From the NCBI GenBank assembly GCA_050084515.1, contig CM114274.1, positions 4,650,001 through 4,714,000 on the forward strand: a stretch of 64,000 nucleotides of DNA, in the 5' to 3' direction. The stretch is from Blasia pusilla (lineage: Eukaryota; Marchantiophyta; Marchantiopsida; Blasiales). Under the pieces are notes generated by a model, which was not told the origin of the DNA, did no database searches, and saw only the letters and a program-made list of their open reading frames with translations. Shown here one piece after another: positions 1 to 11,260 of this stretch (position 1 is its first letter; each line of letters starts with the position of its first letter). Both the position numbers and the translations under genes were made by a program.

Positions 1-719
1 AAAAATCAATATTAAAATTTTTATTTATCTCAAATTAAATCAATGTGAAAGTTGGCGCTATTAGATTTCGTGTTGAAATTATATCAAAATTAACACCCTC
101 TAACTTTTGTGATGTCGTTTCCCCTCTCCTTGTAACCCTTCATCTACCAAAGGTTCATTATATACCTTGTCGTATGGTATTTGATCCTTATGGGATCAAA
201 AGATATTAGCGGTACTGTCGATCCATGTATGGGCTTTTAATTTCTAACCTTATATCGCCTCCTATTGCACTCCCCAAAACAATTGCTTAAATATGGTTAA
301 GCCAACATTAAAGCCATGAAGCTCTCCCTTGTCCTAGAGTCTACACTTGCATTCCTATTGCTCTTCGTCCCATCACCAAACAAAAATTACTTTTCTCATT
401 AGAAAGGTAAGCGTGTGATTACATAAATATCAATGTTTGGAATCTTCCATTATTCTTTCCCCAATGGGTTTTAGTCCTCCCTCCAAAGGATGGTATGATA
501 GATCATCATGAAACTTCCATACGTAGTTAACGCTTTATGTCTCGGAATTCTTTTTTTGTTTTAAAGAATTTCCTTTGAGCAAAAGCCTTGGCTACGGCTC
601 GTCCCACTCAACATGCTAATCATGGGAGACCTTCAATACAACAATGCCTTTCACGAAGTCTACTTTTGGGGTAAGTTGGTGAGTTTTTGCATATGACTTA
701 AGCATTGGGTTCTCTCTCT
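1..719. other. AT-rich stretch, no gene recognised
   Basis: No open reading frame of note and no conserved motif is visible. It lies directly upstream of a decayed reverse transcriptase reading on the plus strand and may be the 5' part of that element, but I see no residue pattern that proves it. Confidence 0.4.
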
Positions 720-2131
720 TTGACGATTCCAAGTGCAGACACAATAGCTTTCTTCACACTTTTCTCTCATCAACAGATGGGCTATCAAACATGGTTTTTG
801 AGCATCTTCTTGATCGCTTCATCCAAGCATATTTGACAAGTGGCTTTATCTCTTTGCATAAGATATGTGCATATATTGCAATAGGCTATTTGCTATGTAT
901 AAGCCTTCTTCTATGGTTGTGAGGCTGTGGTTCATGGGAATTGCTTCATTCTTGACATTAATCTAGAACGAGTAGCAATTCAAGTTGATGTGGCTAACGC
1001 ATTTAATTTAATTTCTTGTGCGGTCATTTTCGAGGAGTTACATTGTGGAGTCTTACTACATTTGTGTGCTCTTTCTATGCCTATGATATGCCAATTATCT
1101 AATCTCACCATGCTACTTTTGGAGAATATAGTATTCTTTAATCAGCTTGTAGCATGCATCAAGGTGATCCCATAGGTGGCCCCCCCTTTGCCATTGCATA
1201 TTTTTATGTCCTTCGAGCATCAACCTAAGCATTTCCATCTTGTCTCTTCCATTCCATTGCTAATGATACCCATATTATAGGTCTTCCTATTGAAGTGGTT
1301 TTTGCTAATATCCATTTTTTGGAGCAACTCTCTATCGTAAACCTTAAAAATCCAACCTAGAAAAATGTTGTGTATGGTCTCTTTCATGCCTTCCCTTCAC
1401 ATTCATCCTACCTACTACTCATTTTCCCATCTGCATCCATCATAGGGGTCAAGGTTCTTGAGGTCCCAATTGGCTTCATTGACTATGTCTCCAAGTTCTT
1501 GGATAAGGCCTTTTTGAAAGACATAGAATGGCTTCAATTGTTACCTCATCCAAGAGATCCCTAAGTGGCTTATGGGATTCTCTCCCAAGTTTTTCTACAA
1601 CGTCCTTCCTACCTTCTTCGCTCTTTTCCTCCCACTTCCTCGTTCTTATATCGATTGGTTTCCTTTCCCATTTCTATCACGGCGAGTTTTTGTTAACTTT
1701 TTGGTCTGAGGACATTTGGGGAGATGATAGTGTCTTTGCTTCATGACAAGCTATCTTGCTTATTTCTTGTGGAGGGGTGAGGCTTTCCTCCACAATCATA
1801 TCCACTCCGATAGCTTTTGGTAGTACTGATTATGACTTCAATGTTTCTCCACGAAGATGTACCTATATGATCATATCGCCCATGTAGAGGAGGGGGATCT
1901 TTTATTCCAACAGTAATTGAGATCCATTTGAGCTCTTCTTCCTCCAAATCAACTTTTCCAACATTCTCTCTGAAGAATCCTCTAACACCGATCAAGCTCG
2001 TCTGCGTTTATAAGTGGAGGCATGCTTGTTGTCAATCCTTTTTGCTACATGTCATCCGTGTCGTCCCGAGGCCGCTTACTCTTTTTCTCCATAGTGGGGT
2101 TCTTTTTAGTGGAAAGTTGCATGGGTTTTAG
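720..2131 (+). pseudogene. Decayed non-LTR (LINE-like) reverse transcriptase
   Basis: Read on the plus strand and allowing stops and frame changes, this stretch shows ordered pieces of a reverse transcriptase. From about 970 there is AIQVDVANAFN followed by VIFEEL, which is the palm motif A block with its Asp. A QGDPIGG-like stretch follows near 1155-1185. At about 1258-1285 comes IANDTHIIG, the motif C (A/xDD) box with one Asp changed to Asn. Further on are EVVFANIHFLEQLSI and a PSYLLRSFPP segment typical of the C-terminal part of this plant RT family. Frames change near 1180, 1370 and 1530 and several stops interrupt it, so it is not functional. No endonuclease or poly(A) tail was identified. 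The family call rests on remembered motif order, not on a search. Confidence 0.6.
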
Positions 2132-4190
2132 AAAATTATTTACTAAAAGAATGTAATAGGTTAAAAATCCTAAGCTAGTGCCTTAAAGCAAGGTCCTAAA
2201 ATTCCATTTCGTTTTGCTCGAAGTTTATTCTCGACAACTTTGTGCAAGGTTATGCCTTGGACTTCCCCATCCTTCTCAGCTAGGTATGTTGAATTGTGTA
2301 TATAGGAAATCCACTAATATAAAGGATATCCATATTCTCTGGTGTATACATACTGGAAAATTGCAACGAATATCTGTACGTAATGTGATTAGAGAGGCGC
2401 GCGGTAGAATTGGTGGCTCGTATTGTAGGGTACACCATTGGGCAAGAGTATCTCTATGTCCTATCTTCAACTACACAAGCCACCTCTTGTTAAAGAGTTT
2501 ATGTGGTTATGTCTCAAGATAGATTCTGAATACTAGGTGATTTGGTGGTTTTTGTTTAAAACGTTTTGATTTGGTATTTGAGTGATACGTAGTGAAGGTT
2601 CGGAAACCGAAGCAAAGGCAAGAATCAAGGAGTTGACTTATGTTGTAAGATAAGTAATCAATGGATTTATATCTTTTGTAGTGGAAATATTTGGACATTT
2701 ACATTTATCTTTTGATACTTTCCAGAAAACATGTGCTCACCAATCCCTCGAGAATCATCACCTTGTCTCTTCTCGTTGTCCTTCTCTGTATGTAGATACT
2801 ACTTTTTTTTGGCAATGCATCTAAGCGGCTTTGCAACGTGCACAAGCTTTGACCATGATATGTCGAGTGAAAGTGGTGGGGGTCGCTCACGTAGTCGTCC
2901 ATTCACGTCTGACCAACCACTAGTGTTCTGGTCAAATTTTTTTCAGGCTACTAATCGTGTAGCTCCTTGAGTTAGTGTTTATGTTGGCTAGTTGCAATTT
3001 TCTTTTTGCTTGCATTCAATTGTGCATTTCTTGACTCCTTCCCTCATTGGGATGTTATTCTCTTTCTTTGTCTTCTTTTGAGGTTTTTTTATTAAAATAA
3101 AGTGGATTTGACTTAAGACTAATTGAAAAAAAATTTAAGCCAAATTCAATATGAAAAAGTACAAAGGAAAGGGAAAATATTTGTACAAGAAGAAAACGGA
3201 GAGTAAAAAGTCTTTAGAATTAGAAGGATATAGGAAATTAGTCTCTAACCTTCAAAAATGAAGTAAAGGAAGAGTGGGGTTACACATCTCTCCCGGTTCA
3301 AAAATCTACCAAGCACACACATCATGTGTGTGGAAAAATAAGAAAGTTCTAGTAGATAGAAGAAGAATGAAAAACTTTACTCATCTATAGATTGCCCTTT
3401 TGATTTTCAAATTTCGCCTAACATTTTTAGCCAAACAACATGTGTAGACACATGTTTGGATAATTTGGAATCTCTTTTGAAAACAATCAGGTTAATGTCG
3501 ATTGAAATCCCTAATGCAAATTACCCATCATTAAACTATCACCATACCTACTAATTCATTAAAGCAAATAACCAAACTTTCCGTAGAAATATAACATGAA
3601 ACCACGTCACCCTTGCATTGCTCCTCCTCCTCCTCAAACTAATAATTATTAAACTATCACCATGCCTACTAATTCATAAAAGCAAATAACTAAACTTTCC
3701 ATAGAAATATAACATGACCCTTAAAGCCACTACACCATCGCTCCTCTTTCTGAAACTAATAACCATAGATACGATTAAAGTCACTTCCAGAATCTAAAAC
3801 TATGACGATTGTTTGGATGCATCGCATCACAAAAATTTAAAGGATGCTAAATTTGATATAATTTGAATGATAACACGAAATTTCATATTGATTTTATATC
3901 GATTAAATATTTTTTGAGATTATTTTTTTTTCAAAAACTTTCCAACCAATTACATGTAGAAAATTTTAAGAAGTGTTCAACGTCTTTTTAAGGTACATAA
4001 TACTTATCTAGGCTGACATTTACCGTTCCATGCATATTAACATTGATTTTCGATAAGAATGTAATAATAGAATATTATCCCAGTGATAAAATGAAAACAA
4101 ATTTACCCTAAAATTTGAATATATAAAGAATATATAAATACATAAACACATATCAAAGTATATCACAAACTTTTTTGTGATGCGGAATAT
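2132..4190. other. AT-rich intergenic stretch
   Basis: No gene recognised. The only internal structure I can support is the tandem duplication at 3.53-3.77 kb, listed separately. A 102-codon open frame at 2214-2522 has no recognisable motif. Confidence 0.4.
3531..3765. repeat. Two-copy tandem duplication, unit about 118 bp
   Basis: Copy 1 begins at 3531 and copy 2 at 3649. Both start ttaaactatcaccat and share the words ctactaattcat, aagcaaataac and agaaatataacatga in the same order. Later parts (cattgctcctcc versus catcgctcctct) are also alignable, so the whole unit duplicated and then diverged. Confidence 0.75.
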
Positions 4191-4195
4191 GTTTC

Positions 4196-5563
4196 ATGAA
4201 ACGGTTTGACTACTTAAGTGCAGAGAATCTTCATCGCTCCAGTCTCCAGGTCCCATTGACGGCACTAACAACTCAAATTTGCTCGTTTCATTCGAAAGTC
4301 GGAAGTCCCCGCCTCTACAGGATCGAGCACTCGCAGCGCGCGAGTCGGATATCGACACTAGAAACATTCAATGCAGCCTTCGATTCCCCGAAGTCCATCT
4401 TCCAAGACCTCGATTCTTCCACCCCGGCTCTTCTACGGATCGATCGGCCGTACCCAATTCAAGTTTCAGTTTCCATGGAAAGATTCGAATATTTGGAAAC
4501 TTTCGGGAGGCGATTTGGGCCGGGACTCTTGGACGACTATGAGACCGGGATCCCGGTGCTCGCCAACGCGGTTGGTGAGCACGCGCGCACCGTACTTGGG
4601 ATCGATCGATTCACACTGTGGAGATCTATGCGCCTTCATTCCTCATCCATCTCGTTTGCAAACCGCCGTGCTTCTCTGACTGGAAATTGCAGGTTTCCAT
4701 GCTCGATCTGTGAGCCTTTGAATGGATCTGAGGGATCTATGCTCTCTCTCACTCACTCACTCATTCTTTCAGTCAGTCTGAGACTGGATCTATGCTCTCT
4801 CACTCACTCTTTCAGGATCGAAATCAGGATTGCAAAGCCGGTAACACCGAAATTGTTCAACACATTCAGTAGCCTAATTCAGAGTAAGTGTACCTATTCT
4901 CTTGGGGATCCCAGCAAGGTAAAGTGGATGGTGTGGCAGCTCCGCACCAAAACGTTGTAAGGTCCGCTCTCACAATATGTGAAAGAGTGTCTCCCTCCTC
5001 CTCTCGTATGGTACCTCTTCACCTCTTGCTCTCTCTACACCCACCCCCGTCCGATCAGGCGACAGGCACTGCTTAATGAGTACAGTATCGCTGAGTCCGA
5101 GACTGGATCTAGAGCGCACCGCGCAAGTCGCGATGAAGAGTCGAGAGATCCGGCTCTCCAACAGCGGGAGCCGATGATTTTGGGACATTGAGATGGACCG
5201 AGAGGAGAAAGAACTTTTTGCTTTTGAGGGTGTTTTGCCTTAGGGTGAGAACTTTTGAAAGAAGTGTGGAGTCTGAGAAGGAGCCGTTCGAGATGTGAAG
5301 TGGCGCGCGTAGAGACTCGGATTACCTTACCGGATGCACCGATCTAGAGCGCATTGCAAGGGATGTCATTTCCAATCGGGTGGATGTGTCGACCACAATA
5401 TTTAGACGGCGGTGACGGAGCCGGCGACATTCTACGCTTTCCTTCATTAAAACGCCGCTCAAAGCCAATTCGGAAACACTTGTGCGAGAACAAGCACAAC
5501 AACAATGGCTCCATTTCTCACGAAACTACTTCTGAACAGACTCATCATCATATCATCATTTGA
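4196..5563 (+). other. GC-rich island with overlapping open frames, gene status unclear
   Basis: Composition switches sharply from AT-rich to GC-rich here. Three plus-strand frames stay open (4196-4960, 4371-4679 and 4888-5076), none with a motif I recognise. The frame opening at 4196 includes an internal Met at about 4474 followed by ERFEYLETFGRRFG, faintly like the first strand of a kinase domain, but it lacks the glycine-loop spacing and a VAxK lysine. Splice-like gtgagc (about 4574) and tttcag (about 4810) signals and two (ct)n-type tracts could mark a first exon plus intron of an unknown or dead gene. I cannot choose a frame. Confidence 0.2.
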
Positions 5564-6720
5564 ATTGGCCCAGTATGTTGAAGTTGAAACTCCAGAGTTG
5601 GGACAAAGTGTTTCACGCCTGATGTTCGGTTCATCTGGAGTTTTTTCTTAGTTAGATTTCCACTGGGAAACCATATTTGTATTTGAGAGTGCCCTCTTCA
5701 TTTGCAAACATATGCTTGACACCTTGCAACTCAACAGCAAGAAAAAGGACTTCTACTTGTATGTATTTTTAGTATAGGAATTCCAACAAAGTGTCTATGG
5801 TTTCAAAAGCATCTAGTAACCTGCAGAATTGAATTGTGCTAATACAAATCACCCTCCTTGCCATGCATGGTGAAACATCATTGGAAACGAATGACTTTAG
5901 GCGTCTTAAATATGTTCCTCCCCTATGGCACCATGTTCTAACATGTTAATCATGGAACCCAAAACGAGTATCTTGGTTGAAAGTGGATCTGGTAGAGCAT
6001 ATTTAGAGATGAGAATTCAAGTATGAGATGTACGATTTCTTGGATTCTCATCTCTAATGTATGATCAAAATTCATTTAGAGACACTCAATGGTGTAGGTG
6101 AATTGAGCGCTTAGACTATCTAAGGCCTTCACCAAAATACTTTCTTTCCATAGAGACTCTAAGCTTTCAAACTTCACATATCGTCATTCCTCATAAGATG
6201 TCTTTGAGCTTGCGATTTGTATTTGTATACATCGGAGGCAAGTACGAACAAACTTGACTTCTCGATTCCACTCATGATTTCCAATCTCCCAAAGATACTA
6301 TAGGGAGACTACTCAATGCCCCGGATGGCCAACTCAAACATGGTACCTAGGGAGTTATCCCAACGAGGGCCACCAAAAAAACTATGACCATTATGAGATG
6401 GTATCCTAAACATCATCTTTAGGACGTTTAAGATACCTAATGGATGATCATCAAGCTAAAACTTCTTACCTGATGATGTTATATTGGTGACACAAAAACC
6501 TTCATATGTAATTTTTTTCATTTTGAAGGTTTCACTTTTTTTATTCAATGAGCATGTACTTCCATTTAAAAAAAACCTTCCTTCTTAAAACCATAAATGG
6601 GTCCAAGATGTATATTTCTCCTCTTGATTTGCACACATCTCTTTGTGACAAATGCACAACAAGAACATGTTTCTTCTTCTATTAGCAATGGAAAAAAATT
6701 TTATGTGCGTCATGATTAAT
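5564..6720. other. Intergenic, nothing recognised
   Basis: AT-rich to neutral sequence. No open frame of coding character and no repeat family that I could match elsewhere in the window. Confidence 0.4.
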
Positions 6721-6874
6721 ACCTTCATGCCACGGGCTGCCCACCAGTGAAGTTGCACCTCGCTTGCGAATTACCACGTGGAACTAGCGCACCCGACGGA
6801 TGCAACCGCTGTTGCCACAGCGTATGTACGAGTCGGACAGAAACTGCGGCTGCTGCTCCCCTCCTCCCCCTCCT

Positions 6875-7213
6875 GTTCCTGATGCTGATCATCTGCTCGA
6901 CATCTGGCGGCAACACTAGCGCTACCAGAAAGCAACCTCCTCCGACGATTTTTGTTCCTCCTCCTCGCCATCCGCAGGAACGGCTGAAATCCTCTCAGTC
7001 GCCCGATGTCGTTCATCCGATTGACATCTGGCGAGAAAAAAGTAGCGCAACCGCCGACGCCAATTGTTGCTCCTCCGCCGGAACGCCTCGCAGTTTTGGA
7101 ACCGTGTGAATCGGCATTGAGAGGAGGACGAGCAACAATCGTCGGCGGAGGTTGCATTCCGGTGGCGCTACTATTGCCGCCAGATGTCCCACGCCCATCA
7201 TCTCCAGGAACGG
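6875..7213. repeat. Three-copy repeat (about 65 bp), two direct and one inverted
   Basis: Unit A (about 6899-6968, plus) starts gacatctggcggcaa and runs through tccgacgatttttgttcctc. Unit B (about 7023-7080, plus) starts gacatctggcgagaa and ends attgttgctcctccg. Unit C (about 7129-7190) is the reverse complement of the same unit, its complement starting gacatctggcggcaa. A and C also share the flanking gttcctg. The open frames of 60-128 codons here on both strands are a by-product of GC-rich composition and disagree in frame between units, so I do not call a gene. Confidence 0.7.
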
Positions 7214-7992
7214 AACGCCTCTGAGCTGTGGCCGCCCGGGTAGCCCCGCCACTCGACTGGCCAGCTGTGCGCTCCGCCTGAACACACGCAGGCCCGGGGA
7301 ACTATAGCTGTGTATTCGTTGCCTCCAAAAGAGGGGAACGAACGAATGCACGCACAGCTTAGCTACCGACCAACCGATCCCACCCACCCAACCAACCAGC
7401 CAACTAACTCAATGGAATCCCATCCATTGCCATCCATCAGTCCGTCCGTAAATGCTGCGAGCTGAGCTTGGAATCGGTCTGGAGGTAGATTTAGATTTGA
7501 ATGAGACCCAAAGAAAGAAGGAAGATGAGAGAGTGATTGTTTTTGTTCCTTCACATTTTCAATCCCTACTTTTTTTTTAGAATATTATTTCCTTGGAGAC
7601 AATTCCTTTAAGGCCCCCAAACATACCACCAACAAACATGGGAATAGCTTTTGTTATTTATGCCCAAGCGCCCTATCAAGTGAATACTTAGTTATAAAAT
7701 TGAAAGTGACTTATCAAAATGTTTCCACGCCAATCAAAATTGACATCCTTTGAGTAAAAAATCTGGCCACATTTTCATGTGTGCTTTGAATAGCCCTAAT
7801 AGGATAAAATAGTAATCTGAGTTCAAATTTAATAGTAATAAAGAAACTGGATTTTAAAACAATGTTGGGACGTCTCTCATTAACATCTCTAGGTCATTCC
7901 ACCAAGGGAATCATGTCCTCTACAACCTAGGCCTTAGATTGGACTTAGCTCCATTTGATCAGAACTTGAAAACACTTGATCATGAATTGATG
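7214..7992. other. Intergenic, nothing recognised
   Basis: GC-rich to about 7500, including a run of ccaaccaacc-type low-complexity sequence near 7370-7410, then AT-rich up to the LTR at 7993. No gene seen. Confidence 0.4.
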
Positions 7993-9040
7993 TGTCCCGA
8001 CCCTCATAACCCAATGTGCGTTGATGCAGAACATTAGAACTCTAGTGGGCTCACACTAGGATGGAAACGCGTCGGAGTCTCTTGAATGAGGCATAAGTTG
8101 TAGAAGCAAGACGTGAGTCTTGTTGGGCTTCTCAAATGATGATGGTTGTGACCGAGTAGAAAAATATTAAACGTCAAGTAGGACTCGACAGTAGCTCAAG
8201 TCCCACAAGACCTAGGCGCCAAGGGGATTGCAACTTGAATTGGAACTTGACTAAGCGTCTGGGGTTTGTCCATGTTTGAGGTCATAACAACTAGACCCAA
8301 GATGCGTTTGAAATGAATAAGATGACATCAAAAACCTTATAAGAATATGATTCCGCCGCACTAAAGATCCAGACAAACGCATGAGCAAAGATCGAGAAAC
8401 CACCCTTACCTATCAGAGTGATAGTTGGATTGAGGGCCACAAGAAAGGGCCCAAGAGGAATTTCGTGAAATGTTGGAAAGGGGTGGAGAGCTCTAGAATT
8501 TTATATAATTATATATAATGGGAAGGGTCTCCAAGGGATTTAGGACGTGAACCCCAGCTTAGGAAACCCTGGGGTTGAACCAAAGGCATAGGATGGATCG
8601 AGAGGTTGGCTTTGGGGTGTGGACACCAAGCCAAGTCCAAGGGATTTAATTATGGATATCAACCTTAGACCTTGCCCCGTGACTCATATATTGGATCATG
8701 CTTAGAGACTCGTTCAAGGTCCATCAAGTATTTGGGACCACAAGGTATGTTGACAATGTTTTAGGTTCCACGACTATCAAATGAAAGGAATTTTGTCCCA
8801 AGTCTTCAAGGACTTGCTTGTGTTGGGGAGTGAGGGTTAGGTCGGTATCTAACCCCGCTTAGATTTGTTGAGCTTGAAGGATAGTCCAAGTCAAGAACTT
8901 GGGAGATGTAAGATTGGTTGACCCAAGCAATGGCTAATGTGAGTGTGTTTGGATGCAAATCAGTAAGGAGAGCCTGACCTACTAAACATAAGCGTCCGCA
9001 ATACATGAAACCAATGTTCAAGAGGAGTAGGCGCACGACA
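7993..9040 (+). mobile_element. Solo LTR, family A, copy 1
   Basis: This is a roughly 1.05-kb segment beginning TGTCCCGACCCTC and ending CGACA, the TG...CA termini of an LTR. Two more plus-strand copies lie at 36.07 and 39.89 kb. They share, in order, the gaccctcataacc start, the ccaagatgcgtttga block, caaacgca, ggattgagggccac, the ccaagggattt region, gtcccaagtctt, and an end containing agtaggcgca. The five bases before (tgatg) and after (tgata) are nearly the same, consistent with a worn target-site duplication. No internal polyprotein region flanks it, hence solo LTR. Superfamily is not determined. Confidence 0.7.
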
Positions 9041-10190
9041 TGATAAGTTAATAGACTTACAATTCATCCAACAACCATACGATCTGACTTTCCAAGATGG
9101 AAGTTATTTCCCTATGTACGAACACTCCAATAAAATATCCTTTCGGATTCTCTTTTAGTACTTAGATCCATCTTTTCAGATATATATCATTTGAGTTTTG
9201 AAGGGATTCCATGGGCTTGGCTGGTCTCTTGTAAATGCAATTGCTATCCTTGAAAGAAGAGCATAGTACACCTAAAGCATATTCATGATTTATAGACATA
9301 GCTTATATTTATGGGCAAATGGAAGAGAGTTTGGCATTTTTCTCTCTAAGAAACCAGCCCCATGGAAAGGGGCCAAGAGCCAAGTTCATGTCCAAAGTAT
9401 AATAGCCCAAAAGCAATGATTGAAAATTGTAGCCCAATTGAAATTTGGGACCCTTTAAAGTCGAGCTCAAAATTACAAAGATATTCAAGATTTTTTTGAA
9501 AACAACTTTTCATGGGAAGGGATAATAAGGAACTACATCTCCTTCATTTTAGCAATGGAGTGTCTTATGTTGTTTTGCTCCTCTAGTGTAGACAACGGAT
9601 TTTCGTTGCGTTACACATTGCCGATGGACTTTTTAAGAACTCTCAAGCGGTTGGAGACTCCATTGCTAGATATCCCCTTTTCCATAATCAGATTACAGTA
9701 CCTATCGATGATACCTTTTTTGCTACTTGTGAAGTTATTTGTAAGGGTTACCCTTTCTCTATTTCCCCATTGTGGTCCTGCATTGGGTTAATTCTTCTAA
9801 TCTCCCCTTTGTAACTCTAGATGGGTTCTCCATATGTATTCGGTACCGTTGTGAGCCATAAACAAGCTACTTACTTGTCAATTCATGGTGACCTTGGAGT
9901 TTATTGAATTTTTTAGTCCCAATTACCCATCCACTTTTTTAAAAACTTTGTCTTCCCATCCACTTTAATAAAAACTTTGGTATCATGAGAACCCCAATAA
10001 TCATCTTTCAAATTTGTGTTGTGTTCCTTACATACTATTTGCTATTCGGATTGGAATCCATTATCTAGTAGGGTTTGGATGGAGATTTAAACCGCTATTC
10101 ATGATGGATGGATGGGATGGGTTTGGGTATGGGTTGAAGGCCAGCAACTCTTAGAAAGAGACGAAGTCAACAAATTACTTCTAATTTCTG
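9041..10190. other. Intergenic, nothing recognised
   Basis: AT-rich. A 78-codon frame at 9555-9791 has no family motif and no matching neighbour. Confidence 0.35.
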
Positions 10191-10199
10191 CAAAACTTT

Positions 10200-10560
10200 G
10201 CTTATGAACACGGTTTCAGTAGTGAGGATGGAAACTTATGATTTCTAACTATGTAAACCCAGTTTCAGTTGTGAGCAACCCACATGTAGATTGCTTGAAA
10301 AGTAATCATTATGAGCTTATTTCAGTAGTGACATTGGAGTCTCCTTCCTGATTGGTATATGCAACCACTCTCCATGAGTTCGTTTACGTCATTGAACCGC
10401 GTTTCAGCAGTGAACTTGGAAGCCCTAGATCGCTTGCTGCGCAACCAATCTATGTCATCTTATGCGGTCGAACCTTCTTTCAGGAAGGTGCCAGTAACCA
10501 CTCGATTGTTTGGAGCCGAACCATTCTGTATAAGCTTATGAACCTTGTTTAAGCCGTGAG
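10200..10560 (+). repeat. Quasi-periodic repeat built on tttcagtagtgag
   Basis: The word tttcag(t/c)(a/t)gtga recurs near 10213, 10264, 10319 and 10402, with weaker versions near 10478 and 10549. Spacing is about 50-80 bases. Neighbouring words such as ttatgaac and gcaaccactct also recur. This looks like an eroded minisatellite of a 50-80 base unit rather than coding sequence. Confidence 0.5.
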
Positions 10561-10635
10561 CCTTTTTCTGGGTCATGTTTCTGGAGAGTTTTATTACGGT
10601 TTTCTAGCTAATCGAGCTATGGAGTTCTAGTTCCA

Positions 10636-11260
10636 GGTGTAAGCTTGTGCTTCTCGCTCGTCGTCAGGTTGCCAATCCACAGGTACATTCGTAGCCAGTG
10701 CAGGAGACCTCGCACGAGAGTTGTACTTTGGCATGGGTTGGAAGACTCGGGAGTCGAGAGGAAGGAATGACAACTCATTCCAAGTCTCTGTGAGTGTGGA
10801 GGAGCGCTGGACCACTGGAGACCGCGGACAGTCCCCCCGAGTGGTGCATGAGGAGAAGAAGGAATCGTTGGAAGCTCATGAGTAGTGTGTGATTCCTTGG
10901 ATGCTGCCGCATTGCAGCTGCAATGGTTGGCCCGTGGAGGACAAGGCTCTAGGGTGTGGGCTTGTCCTTCTCGCTCGTCATGAAGTCGCCAATCCGCAGG
11001 TACAATGGTACAATTCATAGCCAGTGCAGCAGGGGACGTACACCACGAGAGCCGTACTTTTTCATGGGCATTGGACTGGCTGAGCCTGGCTCCTGAGAGG
11101 AAGGAATAACGATTCACTCCAGGAATCCAAGCGTCTATGACACAGGACTGCAGGCACTCGCCTCAAGCAGTGCGTGAGTAGACGAAGTCGTTGGAAGCTC
11201 ATGAGGAATGTGCAGTTCCTCGGGTGCTGCTGAAGTGGTTGGCCAGTGAAGGTGAACACC
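10636..11260. repeat. Tandem duplication, unit about 320 bp
   Basis: Copy 1 starts near 10638 and copy 2 near 10955. Matching landmarks include cttctcgctcgtc (10650 and 10967), gccaatcc.caggtaca, tagccagtgcag, gagaggaaggaat and gttggaagctcatgag (about 10868 and 11190). Offsets are 317-323 bases. Open frames on the minus strand (10617-11117, 11135-11416) run across both copies without any recognised domain. I treat them as chance. Confidence 0.75.

Noticed and set aside
4474-4600. Kinase-like start (ERFEYLETFGRRFG...DDYETGIPV)
   Set aside because: Lacks proper glycine-loop spacing and the VAxK lysine; similarity is too weak to call.
6747-7387. Several overlapping open frames on both strands
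   Set aside because: GC-rich three-copy repeat; the frames are not the same between repeat units.
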